NCBI GenBank assembly: GCA_047967505.1
Contig: CM106538.1
DNA: 64,000 nucleotides
Source: Dipteris shenzhenensis
Taxonomy: Eukaryota; Polypodiophyta; Polypodiopsida; Gleicheniales
Strand: one strand, 5' to 3'
A program made the position numbers and the translations under genes. Below the pieces are notes generated by a model, which did not search any database, was not told the DNA's origin, and worked only from the letters and a program-made list of their open reading frames with translations. How positions within the stretch are numbered: the first letter of the stretch is position 1; every line of letters starts with the position of its first letter. Positions 10,851-23,512 of this stretch are shown here, one piece after another.

Positions 10851-12600
10851 GGATGATTCTTTAAGATAGTCTCTAGAGGAGTAGGAGAGAGCACTAAGAT
10901 AGGACCTAGCCTCTATAGAGAGCTCTATTGCCTGACATTAGCAAACAAATATAATAGCGTTGGGCTTGACCTATACAGGCGATGGAGGTCTGTAAGGCAA
11001 CATTTTCTTGTCACTCCTCTAGGGTACGATGGGTCCAACATGGGATAGAAATCCTTCTGGACCACTCATGCATACTTGGTAGAGACTCAACAATTATGAA
11101 ATGAGGGAGGCCATATTCAATTGGACGAGATACTAGATATGACAACCTCTTTCTACTGCTAGATCTTTTAGATCGATGAGAGTAATCTTAAGTTCGTACA
11201 TGCTAGAGAGGAATCTCCTCTCTAGAATGATGCATCTTAAGCCCTCTTATATCAACATTTCAGCAAAAAAACAAATTTCCCCCATGCTAGAGACTATATG
11301 ATGCAAGTTTATTTATTGGAGCTCACTCAAACTTTCTTTAGTAGCAGACAACCAAGTCCTCTTAGCCTCCACATACTAGAAAGCCTCCTTTTGGCACTTT
11401 CATAAGGGATGCATGTGATAGCTTAGGCACTTGGTGCACTTCTTCTTCTTCTAGGGAGGGTTGAACTAAAATTAAAGTACACTAGGGTTTTTTGGTAGAA
11501 GATGATTTTTCCCCAATTAGAGGGAGGACTTGGGATCATTGACTTAGAGTCAAGACTTGTTGACTAAGCTTATAGTGTGTGGCTTTAGCCCTAGTTTAAG
11601 AGCCTTGGAAGATCTTGCTTTGATGAGGGATTCTCAAGAACACCCCCCACATAAGAGGATAGTAGGATCCATCACATTGTTGGATCTTCCCATATGCTTT
11701 CCATATAGAGAAGGGATCACTATCAATGAGGAGATCTTTTTCATATTCATCTCCTTTCTAAGGTCATGTCTGTCTTTGTCTTTGTTGATGCTTGCTGTTG
11801 AGGAAGGGCTCGAGTACAGTATATATGTAGTGTCATAGTTTGGAATGTAAGATATGATTTTGTCATATTTCTCCCTATTTGTTTTAATAATTCTCTTATT
11901 GCATGTATACATATCGTGCCAAGTTCCTGTTATAATTATTGAACCTTATTATTTAGGGCTTCTTCCTTTTTTTGATAGAGTTTCTAAAAAACCTTAGCTA
12001 AATAGGAGCTAATAGAGTTGCTAGTTGTGTCTACAACTACTTGCATAGTGGGTTTTTCAGCATGCAAGGAAGAGCAATGCAATAGCATGAATCATTAGAG
12101 TCTCAAAATGGGAGGGGCGGCTACTTTTAGCTTAAGATCAATATTTTAATGGGGGCTTCTCTTGCCTTGGTGAACAATGGAGGAACATATTTTTTGGCTA
12201 TTCGGAGATCTCGATTACATCCATGAAATTGTGCACTGAGGGCACCTCACTCTAAAGGGGACTCCATTTCCTTCTTTAGCATCTAAAAGGATGTATGTTG
12301 GGTGGTGCAACACATTGTGTGGGCACATTGATAGTGGTTCGGCTAGATCCTTTGGAGCATGGAGAGGGATTCTACAAAAAATTAAGGCACAGGGGAGAGC
12401 TGTTGCGGGGCTCTTGCACTTGCACTTAGCCTCAAATCCCCCGAGATGCACTTATCTAGGACAAGGTGCCTTTAAGGATCCTTTTCATGCATCAAACTCT
12501 TGGTGCTTTGTGTCCGATGCACTACCAAGTGGGGCTAGGGGGTTTACTTCACTCAGAGGAAGAGGGAGACTTAGGGTTGGATGGGACCATGGATATACTT
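10850..12600 (+). mobile_element. Degenerate LINE remnant, 3' half (same family as 60.8-63.9 kb)
   Basis: The plus strand shares parallel blocks with the LINE at the right end of the window: a linker-like segment near 10880 ('gagagcactaagat' against 'gagagcattaagat' near 61430), 'WSSLKLSL' near 11310 against 'WSSAKLSL' near 62880, a block 'tttcataagggatgcatg' near 11400 against 'tttcataggggatgcatg' near 62970, and 'GGLGIIDLESRLVD' near 11530 against 'GGLGIIDPK' near 63100. The last is the G-G-L-G-(I/V) landmark found downstream of reverse transcriptase in plant LINEs. Stops are frequent and the polymerase motifs themselves are not readable here. Boundaries are approximate. Confidence 0.6.
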
Positions 12601-13900
12601 GAGTAGTTATGGATTAGGGTTGTCATTCGTCCCGCAAAGGGATGGACCATTGACCTAGTATCAGTCACCTTGGGGTGGACCGACTATCAGTGGTAGCTTT
12701 GGTTGTGCCAGGCCACCCCCTATGAGGGGTACAATGGGCTAGGTGAGTAGTGCCTTTTAGAGAACAGTACTCGGAGAGGATTATAGAGGTTCCTTTCTTC
12801 TCATACAATATGTGCATCAATCCATGTCCATAAATACATGCAACCATCTAGGAACCTTTGAGAATGGAATTCAACAGAGTACTAGGTGACCTAGGAGGTC
12901 ATTACACATTTCTTCTCACCATTTTGGCTCTCCTCTAGACTAGCCTCCCACCATGAAATATTACACATTCTTCTAGAGGGTGGCCCTATGTGGGAGTGCC
13001 CATTGGACCATGGTAGGAGAAAATGTGAGTGGATGGGAGGTACCTCCAATAAGCAAAGAGAGACCTAAAGATGATACTACACTACTTGTAGAGCTACCAA
13101 GATGATGATAGCATAGAAGGTTTAAGCTATTATGACCAATGTAGAGTCAAAATCTAATGCTACCATTTTTAACTAATTCGATACAAGTCTCTCCTAATGT
13201 AAAACTTGTTAATTTAGACATAGTCAAACTAGGCTATGATACCATGTCCAAACATGAGTACCTTATGATCTATGAGTGTCTAATACAAGATCTATTAAAC
13301 CACTGTGCTTAGCCATAGACAAACGAGGCTATGATACCATGGTCAAACATGAGTATCTTAGGATGGAGTGCCTAAGGTAATCTAGGGTGGGCGGATTCCA
13401 AGAGAAAACAAAAATGTAGCGAAATTTCAAAGCAGAATAGATTGTAGGTGCTTCTAGTGGTGAATTCAAGGAGCTCCCCATGTGATCCCTAGTGGATCTA
13501 GTGGGGAGTGTATGTTACAATTGTTGTTAGAATGTTGAGCAGTGGAGTGGAGTTAGTAGCTATGGTCAAAATCTCATGTAGAGGTTGTGCGTACATCCTA
13601 GAAGTGGTGGTGACTTAGAGGAGCCTTAGTAGCTCTAATGGAGGGAGGAAGCAACAAAGGAAGGAGCATCTCCTTGTTAGAACTCTCCTTAGTGGAGCTA
13701 GGAGGTGTGCTTAGAAGTGAATGGGAGCCATATGGGAAGGAGAATGGTGTTCAGAAGTGTGCCAAGAAGTTCCTTTACATGTTGTGGATGCATCTTGTGG
13801 TGACTTCAAGGAGCTCCCATGTGAGCTGAAGCAACGCTAGTATGGGAGAGATGGAGAAAGAGGGGAAAGGAGCATGGGGTTAGAACTCTAAGTAGTGGAG
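12600..13900. other. Non-coding, unassigned
   Basis: No recognisable domain on either strand. A short phrase ('ggctatgataccatg') recurs at about 13230 and 13330, each followed by 'tcaaacatgagta', suggesting a local duplication of about 100 bases. Confidence 0.45.
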
Positions 13901-13904
13901 CTTA

Positions 13905-14032
13905 GAAGCTTCTACATATATTTATTAGAGGTCACTTTAGGTGGTGTGCTTAGAAGCTTCTATAGAGATCTATTAGAGGTCACTTTAGGGGGTGTGCTCA
14001 AAAGCTTCTATAGAGATTTACTAGAGGTGGAA
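13905..14032. repeat. 48-bp tandem repeat, about 2.7 copies
   Basis: Unit starts fall at 13905, 13953 and 14001, exactly 48 bases apart. The unit begins 'gaagcttctatagagat' and contains 'tattagaggtcacttta'. Because 48 is a multiple of three, the plus-strand frame stays open and reads as a 16-residue repeat ('RSFYRDLLEVTLGGVL'). I see no sign that this frame is a real protein. Confidence 0.9.
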
Positions 14033-15179
14033 CAAAGGATGTGCACCAATGGAAAGTATTGGCATTTATCTCCTTACTAGAGTGCTCTTGCTACCCCAAG
14101 CTAGAGTATTTGATTAAATAGTCTGGACCTAGACTAAAATTGCAAGTAAAACACAAGGATGGAGATCCTTACAATAATCTAACCCAATTGGCACTAGCTA
14201 TATTGATAGGACATAAGAGGCCTATTTTGAGGCATAGAATATTGAAGTTCTATGGAATGGGTCTAGGAGGTGTTCTGAAATCTCCTACAGAGAGTTATCA
14301 GAGGTTTCACTAATGGGGATGACTAATTGGTGTGCTCTAGGCATCCCCTAGCTAGAGCCTTTTAACTCAATGAGTGTGGCTCTTATAGACAAGGTATGGG
14401 GATGTGCCATAGCTAGTGCAACCAACAAGCAGTAGCTTTGTTGGAGAGACATGGGGATCCCCTTTTATAAAATTTTGGAAGAGAAACCTTTCTTTCTATA
14501 TTCTCTCCAACTTCCATGGTGAGTTAAAGTGGTCATGAATTTCTCCCATACCTTTTAAGCCATGAGGTAGCATGAACAAAATTAATTTATCTCTTCTAAC
14601 AAGAGAGCATATGCACCCCCTCTTCCTTAATTAGGTGAATAGTTATGTAGTGTACATTTTTTTAAAATAGATCTAGGTTCAATGTATGATCCCCTCTATG
14701 TTTCACTTAAGTACTTACATTGGGAATTGTTTTCTTTTATACTTTAACATATATAAGAAAATATGCTTTATTGTACTCATTAGGAGTCAACTTCATTACA
14801 TCAAACTTATCAAATTGCATCTTGAAAATGATATATTTGTGCTTGAGCATATTTATAATATGAAGAACAACCCTTGCCCCCATCCATCTAAACCAACCAC
14901 GTCTATGCAAAGGCCTTATTTGGTATGATGAAAGATAGCCACATCAAACCAAGATTTCTTTTTTATTTAAGGGTTCCATTACACTTTCACCTTTATTGGC
15001 TTGTATGCTTTTTTTTTCTTGAAATTTTTATTGCCAAGGTTTCAACAACTTATGTCCATTTTCATGACTTCAAAGCACAAAATTTGGAGATGGAAAATAT
15101 CCCACTAATAAAACACTATCACAAGAGCTTTATTACAACCATGATCTCATTTGGATAGTTCAAAGAGGTACACAAGCAT

Positions 15180-16450
15180 CATAATGACCACATAGTCATT
15201 GTATGGCTTGGGTATGGCTCATGGACCTTTCTAAACCTTTCTATACAATGATGTGGACATCTGCAAGGATGTACATCAAGAAGTGATTCCCATGTAAGGC
15301 CATGATTCTTGTAATGACCACATGGACATAATAAATCTCATGAATCTCCATGACCTTCATTTATTTTTGTAGATATTTCCTAATAGTTGGACGTCTTTGA
15401 GCCTCTTGACAACCATGTGGTAATTAGGAGGCTCATGGATCTCTCCAACATTTTCCAAATAGTCAAGAGGTCATTCAATAGATGAATCTCATGGATGGCC
15501 ATGTGCTTCATATAAACACATATTTATAATGTAACTCATGCATCTCCCCTGGGGAGTGCACTATGTAAAAACCCCATACAACACATGCGATCAAGGTGTA
15601 TTCAAAAAACCCCCTACCTACAGATTTTTATTACCTCTTTATACCCCTTCTATAAATTTGAGTTGATTAAAGTATCCATTATGTATGAAAATTTTCACTT
15701 TTTAAAGTAAAAAACCCCTTATGTATGTATATGTGTAACTTTATAAAGTTATAAACCCCTTTCGTTGATTGCACGTGCTATCTTACATGTTTCTTATTGA
15801 CCCCCCCGGGGCATCTCCATGGCACCAATTATTGTGGGTGATCTTTATGGCTAGCCATGTGGTCATCTAAATAGGGATGGAGAGGTCTATGAGCCTTATA
15901 ATTACCACATGGTTTTAATGATTCCTTGTAGTGATTGAGTGGTCATTCACGAGATAGATGGGCTTGTAAACCATGTTTAGATTAGCAAATAAATTTTAAG
16001 ATGACCACGTTTCCGTCAGGGAGAAATCATTGTAAGAAATGATGCTCAATCATTATGTTCTATAGGCCTCACTACAACCACGTGGTCATTAAAAGTCTCC
16101 TTGACCTCTCTAACTTTATCTAAGTGGGTCTTGAATAATCCATAATAAGAAATGATATCCATGGGTACCTATAAAATTCATATCTTGCAATAAATCCATC
16201 CTAATAACCATGCAGTCATTTGCAAGGAATCATCATTAGAAATGATGCCAAGGAGTTCCATGAGCTTTAGTATGGTCACATGGTTGTAATGAAACTCATG
16301 GATATCCATGGGCACCATTTCTTGTAGGAGATCTTTCTACATGACTGTGTGATCATATAGATATCTCTAGAGATATCCAAGTGCCTCCATTATTAGGAGG
16401 TTCAGGGATCTTTACAACTCCATGCACATGACCACATAGTCATTAAAAAA
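15180..16450. repeat. Dispersed degenerate repeat built on CCACATGGTCATT
   Basis: The phrase 'accacatggtcatt' and its reverse-complement form 'accatgtggt' recur about every 80-130 bases (for example near 15187, 15311, 15412, 15851, 15910, 16078, 16270 and 16433), often followed by 'tcatggatctcc' or 'catgggcacc'. Units are diverged and in both orientations. No reading frame accompanies them. From 14100 to 15180 I see no recognisable feature. Confidence 0.55.
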
Positions 16451-16483
16451 AGATCCGTCTATTCACCTTGCTTTTGACCATGT

Positions 16484-17725
16484 CTAAGATCCAGTCCCAT
16501 CTGTCCTGCATAGTGCAACCGACCCCATAGGAATTCCTAGTAATCTAAAGACCTCTCCTTTTCCAATCTCTTTACACCCCTTATTATACAAGAAGAGGGG
16601 GGTAGGGCTCAAAGTACCATATATCCCTATTTTATCGTGATTTATTCTGGATCTCGAGGTTGTGCAAAAGGTATTTAGGCATTCCAACGTGACCTGCACT
16701 AACTCTTCATTGTTGTGTGGCATTAGATTTGTGTCTGCGAATTGCTAACACATAATATGTCTGCCCGCTTCCACTTGAATTCCTTTCACTATGCCCTTGT
16801 CTAGTTCATCATTGACGAGCCGACCTAGAGCATCTACAGCTATAGCAAAAAGAAAAGGGGCTAGAGGGCAACCTTGTCTGATAAATCTTTTAAGCCCAAT
16901 AGGTTGTGTCATTTTACCATTTACTTCAACTTTGCTTCTATCTTAACACATGAGAATTTCAACATAAGACACAAAGCCAGGTCCCACTCCCATGTCTTTG
17001 AGGGAGAACAAGATGAATTCCCATTCCATTCTGTCATATGCTTTGTCGAAGTCTATCTTGAGGAAGCATATGTCTTGTTGAGTCTCCTTATCCAGTTCAA
17101 GTCCTTCCCACAAAGTGAGAATAGCTTCCAAGATATGCCTTCCTTGTATAAACCCCTTTTGTTGCTCCCTTATCCAGCATTGCATCTTGGTTTTGAGTCT
17201 AATAGCAAGTGCCTTTGCAAAGATCTTGTAGCTGCTGTTTAGCATAGTCAACGGTCTCCAGTTCTTCAATTCCTCTTTTGGTCCACCTTTAGGATTAAGT
17301 TTTATCATGCCTGTGTTGATTCTTGGGTCTAAGAATCCCTTTTCCTTGGAGTCTTGCCAAAGAAACATGAGATAGGGGCCTACCGTTTCCCAGAAGACTT
17401 GATAAAACTCTATAGGAAGTCCATCTTCTCCTGGAGTCATCTTACCCTTCCCCATTTCGTCTACTGCACCTTTTAGTTCCTCTAAAGTGAGATCTCTATC
17501 CAAATAAATGTTGTCAAACACAGAGACTTTTCTTTCTCTTGCTCTAGAGCACTTCCCACGAACTATAGCATTTTCTGTTATAATGACCTCCTCCTCTCCA
17601 AGAAGTTGTTTAAAGTGTTCTGAAATCACCTCAAGGATTTCCTTCGAGTCTTGGATATGTCTGTCACTGACTTGAAGACCATCAAGGGATTCTTGAGCGT
17701 GTTTTTTCTTCAGGCTTTTAAACAT
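16484..17725 (-). pseudogene. LINE reverse transcriptase remnant
   Basis: A 260-codon frame (16943-17725) spans much of the polymerase: 'KMTPGEDGLPIEFYQVFWE' (fingers), 'NWRPLTMLNSSYKIFAKAL' (N-W-R-P-I-S-L-L-N motif), 'QQKGFIQGRHILEAILTLWE', and 'FLKIDFDKAYDRMEWEFI' (palm motif A with its catalytic Asp). After a break, 'QFADTNLM' near 16740 corresponds to F-A-D-D-T, with one catalytic Asp lost. Frame 16484-16723 continues with 'SRINHDKIGIYG' and 'FRLLGIPMG', the thumb-side landmarks. The 260-codon open stretch is the longest intact LINE piece here. Confidence 0.9.
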
Positions 17726-18019
17726 ATCCTCATTAGCCTTGTCTACTCTTCCGGCCCACCAATCCCTAGTGTAAATTATGGCCTAGTTGGCTGCTATTTC
17801 AGCTTCTGCCCTGAGTTTGGCTCTGACTATCCTCAGTTTTTCTTAGCCCTACTCAGTGTCATCGCTCTCAAAGTGAGCCAATTGCTCTTCAAGCTTATGG
17901 GCTCTAAGCGATCTAGCTTTGTCGGCTCTACGTTTGATTGCTTGTAAGAAAATTTTAGTCCTATCCGTGGCTCTGATCCACTTATCTATTGCATTAGCTA
18001 CTCCCCCAAAGGCATTGAG

Positions 18020-18824
18020 TCATATTTTATCTATCTTATCCCTAACATAAAAGTGTTGAAAAAAAAAGGGATTGGATTTGAACCACAAGCAACCAATGCT
18101 CCTTTCTTCCTTTTCCAAGACTATGGAGATGGGTTTATGATCCGAGAAGGGAAGGGTACCCGGCTCTCTGCTCTTAACATGCAGCATCTCCTCAACAATT
18201 CTCTTGGAATAGTAAGCTCTATCAAGTCGCCCTTTCCTGTGGAGGGTCCCCACCTGGTTATTTGTCCAAGTAAAGGCAATATCTCCTGATATGTCTAAGA
18301 GCTTGGCCCTTTCTTTAAGGTGTGACCACGTATTTAGTTCGTGGCCTCTTATCACACTGCCTATTCCTTCCCACCTGTCCAATCTACTCAACCATATTAT
18401 AGTCTCCAAGTAGAAGCACGTTTTCTGCTAATCAAACGGTTTCCCATAGAAGAGCGCCACATTTAGGGCATACACCAAGAAGACTTGGCAAGAGAGATTT
18501 GGATGAAAAAATTCCACCCCTACCCCAAATTTGCTGAAAGTCTAAAGAACTCTTCCTACTCCTTGGGCCAGGTGTTTAGCAACACCTATAGCAGCACCTC
18601 CTCTCCCTTCATCGTGGTCAGTTTGTGAACCAACTTCTATTATCATCGATCTGCTTTAAGTGCCAAAGAAGCTTAACTCCTCCAACTTTCACTTCTTGGA
18701 GAGCTAAGAAGTTAGGGAAAATCTTGTTTGTTCTCAACCATCTCTTGAACACCAGGGGCTTCAGATCATTTGTTAACCCTTGTACATTAACTGAGAGACA
18801 CATAAATTTTTTTTGACTCAGCAT
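18020..18824 (-). pseudogene. LINE endonuclease domain remnant
   Basis: Frame 18618-18824 begins with 'CLSVNVQGL' and includes 'NFLALQEVK', the N-R-G-L and Q-E-(T/V) landmarks of the L1 endonuclease, with the metal-binding Glu kept. Frame 18020-18409 holds the C-terminal part: 'FTWTNNQVGT', 'RKGRLDRAYYS' and 'PFSDHKPISIVL', which keep the catalytic S-D-H motif. The middle of the domain (18410-18617), where GGDFN should lie, is broken by stops and shows no clear motif. Confidence 0.8.
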
Positions 18825-19081
18825 TGGGTGGAGCTTTTGTTCCTCAACTTCTTGAAGTTGATCGGGCTCATTTGAGGGGATAACGCAAAACCTCTAGATA
18901 ACCTCCTCTTTTCTCTTTCTGCTAAACTCTTCTTGGTCGGGTTATCTAGGTGGGAGCTGTTCATCTTCTTTTCAAGCTGGGTGGCGCTTTTCCCCTTCAC
19001 TATGGTGAACAGCTGTTCATCTTGAGAGATGGTTTTGAATTCAGCTTGCTCTAATTGAGCTTCAAAGTTCATCCTCTTCAC

Positions 19082-20523
19082 CTAAGCTATCTCCCATCTT
19101 CTCTCTTCTACTATCTGTTTATATTTCTTTTCTATATCTACCCGATTCTCTTTTATGTGATTTTGATCCTCTTCCTGTGGTGAAGGGTTTGGTTCCTCAA
19201 CCCTTGTCTTATCTAGTGTCTCTAGCTCCTTGCTCTTCTCTGCTTGCTTCTCTTTACCATGGCTATTGCGAGCAGGATAGTATTTAATGAAGTGTCCTCC
19301 CAAACCATAGAGAAAACAAGAATTCAGGATATTTTTATAGAAAACTTTTTGTATTAGTTCCGCCCCGTCTCCATCCAGCAACCAAATGGCATTGGGAGGA
19401 TCTATGGACAAGTCCATTAGCACATAAGCTAGCGAGTTTCCTCTAGGACTTATGAATCTCTCCGTTTCTACACCTAGAAACTAGCCAAGGGGTGGGTAAA
19501 CAAAGGACTTCCAATTGTGGAAAGAGTGATAGGGGAAGGTTTGGGAACTCTACCCAAATGGGTGCTTTAGTGGGTGGAGTTAAGTCAAGATTGAAAGAAG
19601 GCTCCCACAGTTGGACAGAGAGGGGTTGGTTCCTTATCATCCATGTACCTTTCTGCACTACTTCCATTGCCATTTTTGCCTTTTCAAAGATAAAGACGAT
19701 ATAGCCATTTCTTAGGAAATGAATACTCATGACATATAATCCTTTGCGCGACTAGAAGTTCCTAATCCACCCCTCTAGCAACATCGCAGGAGGGCGTGGG
19801 CTGTGGATATAGCCAACTACTGCACAAGAACAAATCCATGTGGTTGTTTCATTTAGCATTCCATTGTGAACCTTCACTGTCAGAAGCTTACCTTTGAAAG
19901 AGCTTCCACTTGAACTAGAGAGCTTTTCAACCAATCTTGTGCTAGTGGAGTCACCGTTGGCCTGCGGGGAGAGCTATTCCCATGCAGTTTGCTTTAGGGC
20001 TTGCAGTGCTTTGAAGAGGCTTCTACCTTTGCCTTGAATAGCTCCAGCATAGGAGTCCTACATGGGTGCCCCTACTTGCATCTGCTGCACTGGATTTTGT
20101 CTTGGTGTTGGTCTGTTGTGCTTGTTTTGGCACTGAAAAGGCGACACTTTTAGACTTTTCTATTGTTTTCTTTCTTGAGGACGACGGGCAGTTGTCGGAG
20201 GTAGATTTGAAAGAGCTTAGTATTCCTCTGAAAGCTGCACCACCAGCGTTTTGCATGTCGATGTCCTCCACATGGAATGTGAAGCCCAAAGTCATACCAT
20301 CTTTAGCATTCTCTTTGGTTCGCTCAAGTTCTTACATGATGAGGTCTATTTTGATGTTGTCTTCATGATTCAGAGTCAGCAACTCTAGTCCACTTGAGTA
20401 GAGGGGGGTTACTTTGGTAGGGTGAGCTCCCATCCTATCTTTGCCACCGTCACTGGGGGAGGTCTTGTTGATGCCATCGCTAAGAGACGCCCTATCCCTA
20501 CCGCCATTGCTAGAGGATGCCAT
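19082..20523 (-). pseudogene. LINE ORF1 (gag-like, zinc knuckle) remnant
   Basis: The frame starts at ATG 20521-20523 with a Ser/Gly/Asp-rich head, continues through 20023-20295 and 19752-19934, and reaches a DUF4283-like RNA-binding section at 19443-19730 ('GTWMIRNQPLSVQLWEPSF', 'APIWVEFPNLPLSLF'), where the W-x-P and P-x-W-V landmarks of plant LINE ORF1 proteins are visible. Frame 19082-19423 holds a damaged zinc knuckle ('CFLYGLGGHFIKYYPAR'; expected C-x2-C-x4-H-x4-C, with the second and last cysteines replaced). A Lys/Glu-rich tail follows. In active LINEs this protein binds the element's RNA. At least four breaks. Confidence 0.7.
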
Positions 20524-21700
20524 CCTTTCTTAGGAGATAAGTAAAAACAATATTACTCTACAAAGAACATTCCTTGGTAACACTTTCCACGTTGTTTTTG
20601 ATTGCACATTTGTTCATTTTTACTCATTAATATTAGAGTGCCTCTATTACTATTTAACTATGGCCCCAAACATGATTTCGAACATGATTTGGCTACTTTG
20701 CTCTCATTCACCCCTGCTCTGTTACTTTGCTCCACACTCCCTTTTCCAACTCTCATCCGCCCCTAATTGGCTACCTTTCTCCATGGTCCCTCCTATATAT
20801 CTCATCTGATCATTTGCTCTCCTACTCATCCACTCCATTACTAAATCACTCTTATCACCATGCCAAGAACTGCAGGAAACAAAACCAACATTACTACCCC
20901 CCCTCAACACAACGTGATCCCAATCATGTTTGCTTTCTCATACAAGGTCTTTGTGTTGCACTTGCCAGGACTTGAAATGCTTGCTCTTGTGGCATGTCTT
21001 TGTAATCTCCATTGATTCCCCCCATGTCTCCATGTTGCCACCTTGGATGGCATGCACGCAGCTATGGAGTAGTGTGACATTGACAAAGGTGTGGAGATGA
21101 GGGTGGGAGATGATGGAGCAGGAGATGAGGGTGGGAGAGGAGGGTGATCTATGTCAAGTCAATGAGGGTCGTAGTAGAGACAAGGGTAGAAAAACTTGAC
21201 ATCAAACAAAAATGGTGGAATGAGGGGGGGAGATGAGGGTGGAGCAATGTGAAGTTGATGAGGCTACATAGCACTTAAATAGCCAATACCCACTGAGCCA
21301 CCTCAAAGAAGCTTGTCATCCTTCTAGTTAAGCTATTTTGATCAAATTGCTAGCAATTATCTACCTAATCATTTAGAAGGGGCATCATAAGAAATTTTTT
21401 CCAATGTGTTACTTCATTTTGATGAGAGGAAAGCACAAAACCCCGAACCCCCTTTGATCAAGCGACCAAGCATGTGATTAATTGGTGGGTCGATTTTAGT
21501 TAATTGAATATGGCTCAGCATGTTGTCCTAAATGAGAGTGTAATTAATAATTTAAATCCAATGGATGTCAGCTGCATTTTTTAGTAGTTTAATAATTTTG
21601 TATCTTATCATGCCCCACCAACCCATGGTCACAAACTGGCCCGGTGGCTAGGACTTGTTATAGTTTAATTGATAGTTAAAAATTAATGCTTAGAACTAGT
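20524..21700. other. Non-coding; G-rich GATGAGGGTGGGA repeats at 21085-21250
   Basis: A phrase 'gatgagggtgggaga' recurs at about 21097, 21125 and 21225 with short variants between, giving a purine-rich strand. The remainder is AT-rich with no recognisable frame. Confidence 0.5.
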
Positions 21701-21764
21701 TTGATAGTTGGATCAATGTGTTTGAAATTAAGTTTAGTTTATCCTAAACCATAGCATTTAAGAC

Positions 21765-22095
21765 TGGCCATGTGGTTGAAACAACATGTTTAAAATTAAC
21801 ATTTAAGTCAACATTGTGCTGGTTAAAATTCTTCTTATCTAGTAAATCATAAACTTATTGTGATTAAATAGTGCTAAAACAGTGCTAAATACTAGTCAAA
21901 AAATGTCTTTAAGATTAATGTTTAAGAGAAACCTGTTGGTTGGAACAACGTGTTTAAAATTAATCTATAAGTTAATCCTAAAACCACCCCACTCATTACA
22001 ATTATGTTTATCTAGTAAATCATAGACTTATGTGGTCGAATAGTGCTAAAAGAGTACTAAATACTGGTCAAACAATGTTCTAAAGAAAAGTGCTC
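21765..22095. repeat. Tandem duplication, unit about 174 bp
   Basis: Two adjacent diverged copies share 'acaacatgtttaaaattaa' / 'acaacgtgtttaaaattaa' (near 21785 and 21950) and 'tatctagtaaatcata' with 'aatagtgctaaaa' and 'ctaaatactgg/agtcaaa' (near 21837 and 22010). The offset between matching points is about 174 bases. Non-coding. Confidence 0.75.
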
Positions 22096-22234
22096 GAAAG
22101 TGCCCAAAAGTGCTAAAAATACAAGAAATATGGGAGAGTGGTTTCATTAAAAATAATGAGAAATAAAACATAAACATCTCAAAAGGTGTTATAAAACCAT
22201 TAGAATGGTCCATGAGCTAATGAGAAGAACCTTT

Positions 22235-22362
22235 CATCAATTGGCTTCTTCTTCCTTTCATCAGGGGGTTGAATCTTCCCTTCATCAAATAGGTGCTACT
22301 TCTTTGTTGATGGGTTCTTCCCTTCACTAGTGGGCTTCTTCTTCCTTTCATCAGGTGGTTGT
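22235..22362. repeat. TTCATCA-type minisatellite, left part
   Basis: Units such as 'cttcctttcatcaggtggtt' and 'cttcccttcatcaaat' recur. The array is interrupted at 22363 by the gag-only LTR element and resumes at 25012, so both parts were one array before the insertion. Confidence 0.8.
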
Positions 22363-22627
22363 TGATGGGATATCTCAAGGTGTATGCCCCAGGCACACCT
22401 TGGTTCTATGTGTGTGTGCTAGAGGCACAGTTAGGTGCCCATAAGCACTGTTAGGTGGTGGTAGATGCCACATAGGATGATTGAGAGATTCTAGGAGCTA
22501 ACTAAGGAGATGATTGTGGAGCTTGGTGGAGGTGCCTACATATGGACCTCACCTTTCTTCATTCCATAAGCAAGCAAGCATTCTCATTTCGTGTTCAGCT
22601 TCATGCTTTCCTTTCACTTCTTCAACA
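22363..22627 (+). repeat. 5' LTR of the gag-only element
   Basis: Starts 'tgatgggatatctcaaggtg' and ends '...cttcttcaaca'. It matches 24725-25011 along its whole length. The 3' copy is longer because of an extra 12-bp 'gatgattgtgga' duplication and a roughly 9-bp insertion. No TATA octamer stands out. Confidence 0.92.
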
Positions 22628-22639
22628 TGGTATCAAAGC
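22628..22639 (+). promoter_or_regulatory. Primer-binding site (initiator tRNA-Met type)
   Basis: 'tggtatcaaagc' directly follows the 5' LTR. Plant copia elements use TGGTATCAGAGC, complementary to the 3' end of initiator tRNA-Met; there is one mismatch. Confidence 0.88.
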
Positions 22640-23512
22640 ACTATGATCCTCCTTGAGCCCATTTATGCCATGTCATCATCATCTTCTTCTTCTTCACCTT
22701 CCTCTCCATTTTCTCCCTTTCTGCCCAAACACTTGGAGGGCTGAGTTCTCTACCTACAAGCAACCATTCCCAGGGTCCTTTTGGCTAGAGAGACCCTTCA
22801 TCTGGGCAACCTTCCACGTCAGAGGAATTAGACAATGGTGCCCACGAAACCGTGCAACAGTCGCCTTTTTACTGATGCCATTTTGTGCAATTCGACTTGT
22901 TGGAGCAGCCATTCCAAAATTCCTCTGAGCCAAGCTTGCACGATAGCATGAGCTAGCCCCTGTTCAAATTTGAAGTGACAGTTTTGAAGTGAAATGGTCC
23001 ACTAGGGAGGGAGAAACAGGCGAAAAACCAGTCGACCTTCAAGCTCCCGACTATGGTGATGTGACACGGCATTTCGCCTCTCTTCTTCAGTGGCTCTTCT
23101 CTGGTATAACAGCTTTATTTCTACCTAGAAAGCCCTCTTTTCTTTGCTTTGAAGAGTGAGATACAAGCCCTCCAAAATCAGGCCTCTGTTTTGGACAGTT
23201 TTGACAATGTTGTGAGTTTGGTGCTACATTAGATGCTACTTTAGCATTTTTTATGTTTTAAAGTGTTGAATAGCATCAGTACAATTGTGGCTACAACTTT
23301 CCTTTAGGTTGCTATACCTGGATTTGCTTGGAATACTTTCATTTAGCCACGTCTATGAAGCATGCAAGTTGAAGCATCATTTCCATTATGATTTGTAGTA
23401 TGGAATTTGGCTACAAGTCTTTGCTACACTAAATGCTTGTACTTTGAAGCTTTTCAACTCTTTCTAACATTGTAAGAGAGTAGACACTACCCATTTTGGG
23501 TTAGACCCTCTC

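Larger units (their letters stand above)
16470..20523 (-). mobile_element. L1-type LINE, near full length, decayed
   Basis: On the minus strand the order is ORF1 (from 20523 down to about 19080), endonuclease (18824-18020) and reverse transcriptase (17725-16484). This is the most complete LINE of the window, but ORF1 and ORF2 are broken into several frames. The end below 16484 is not marked by an obvious poly(A) tract; the repeat region at 15180-16450 adjoins it. Confidence 0.85.
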
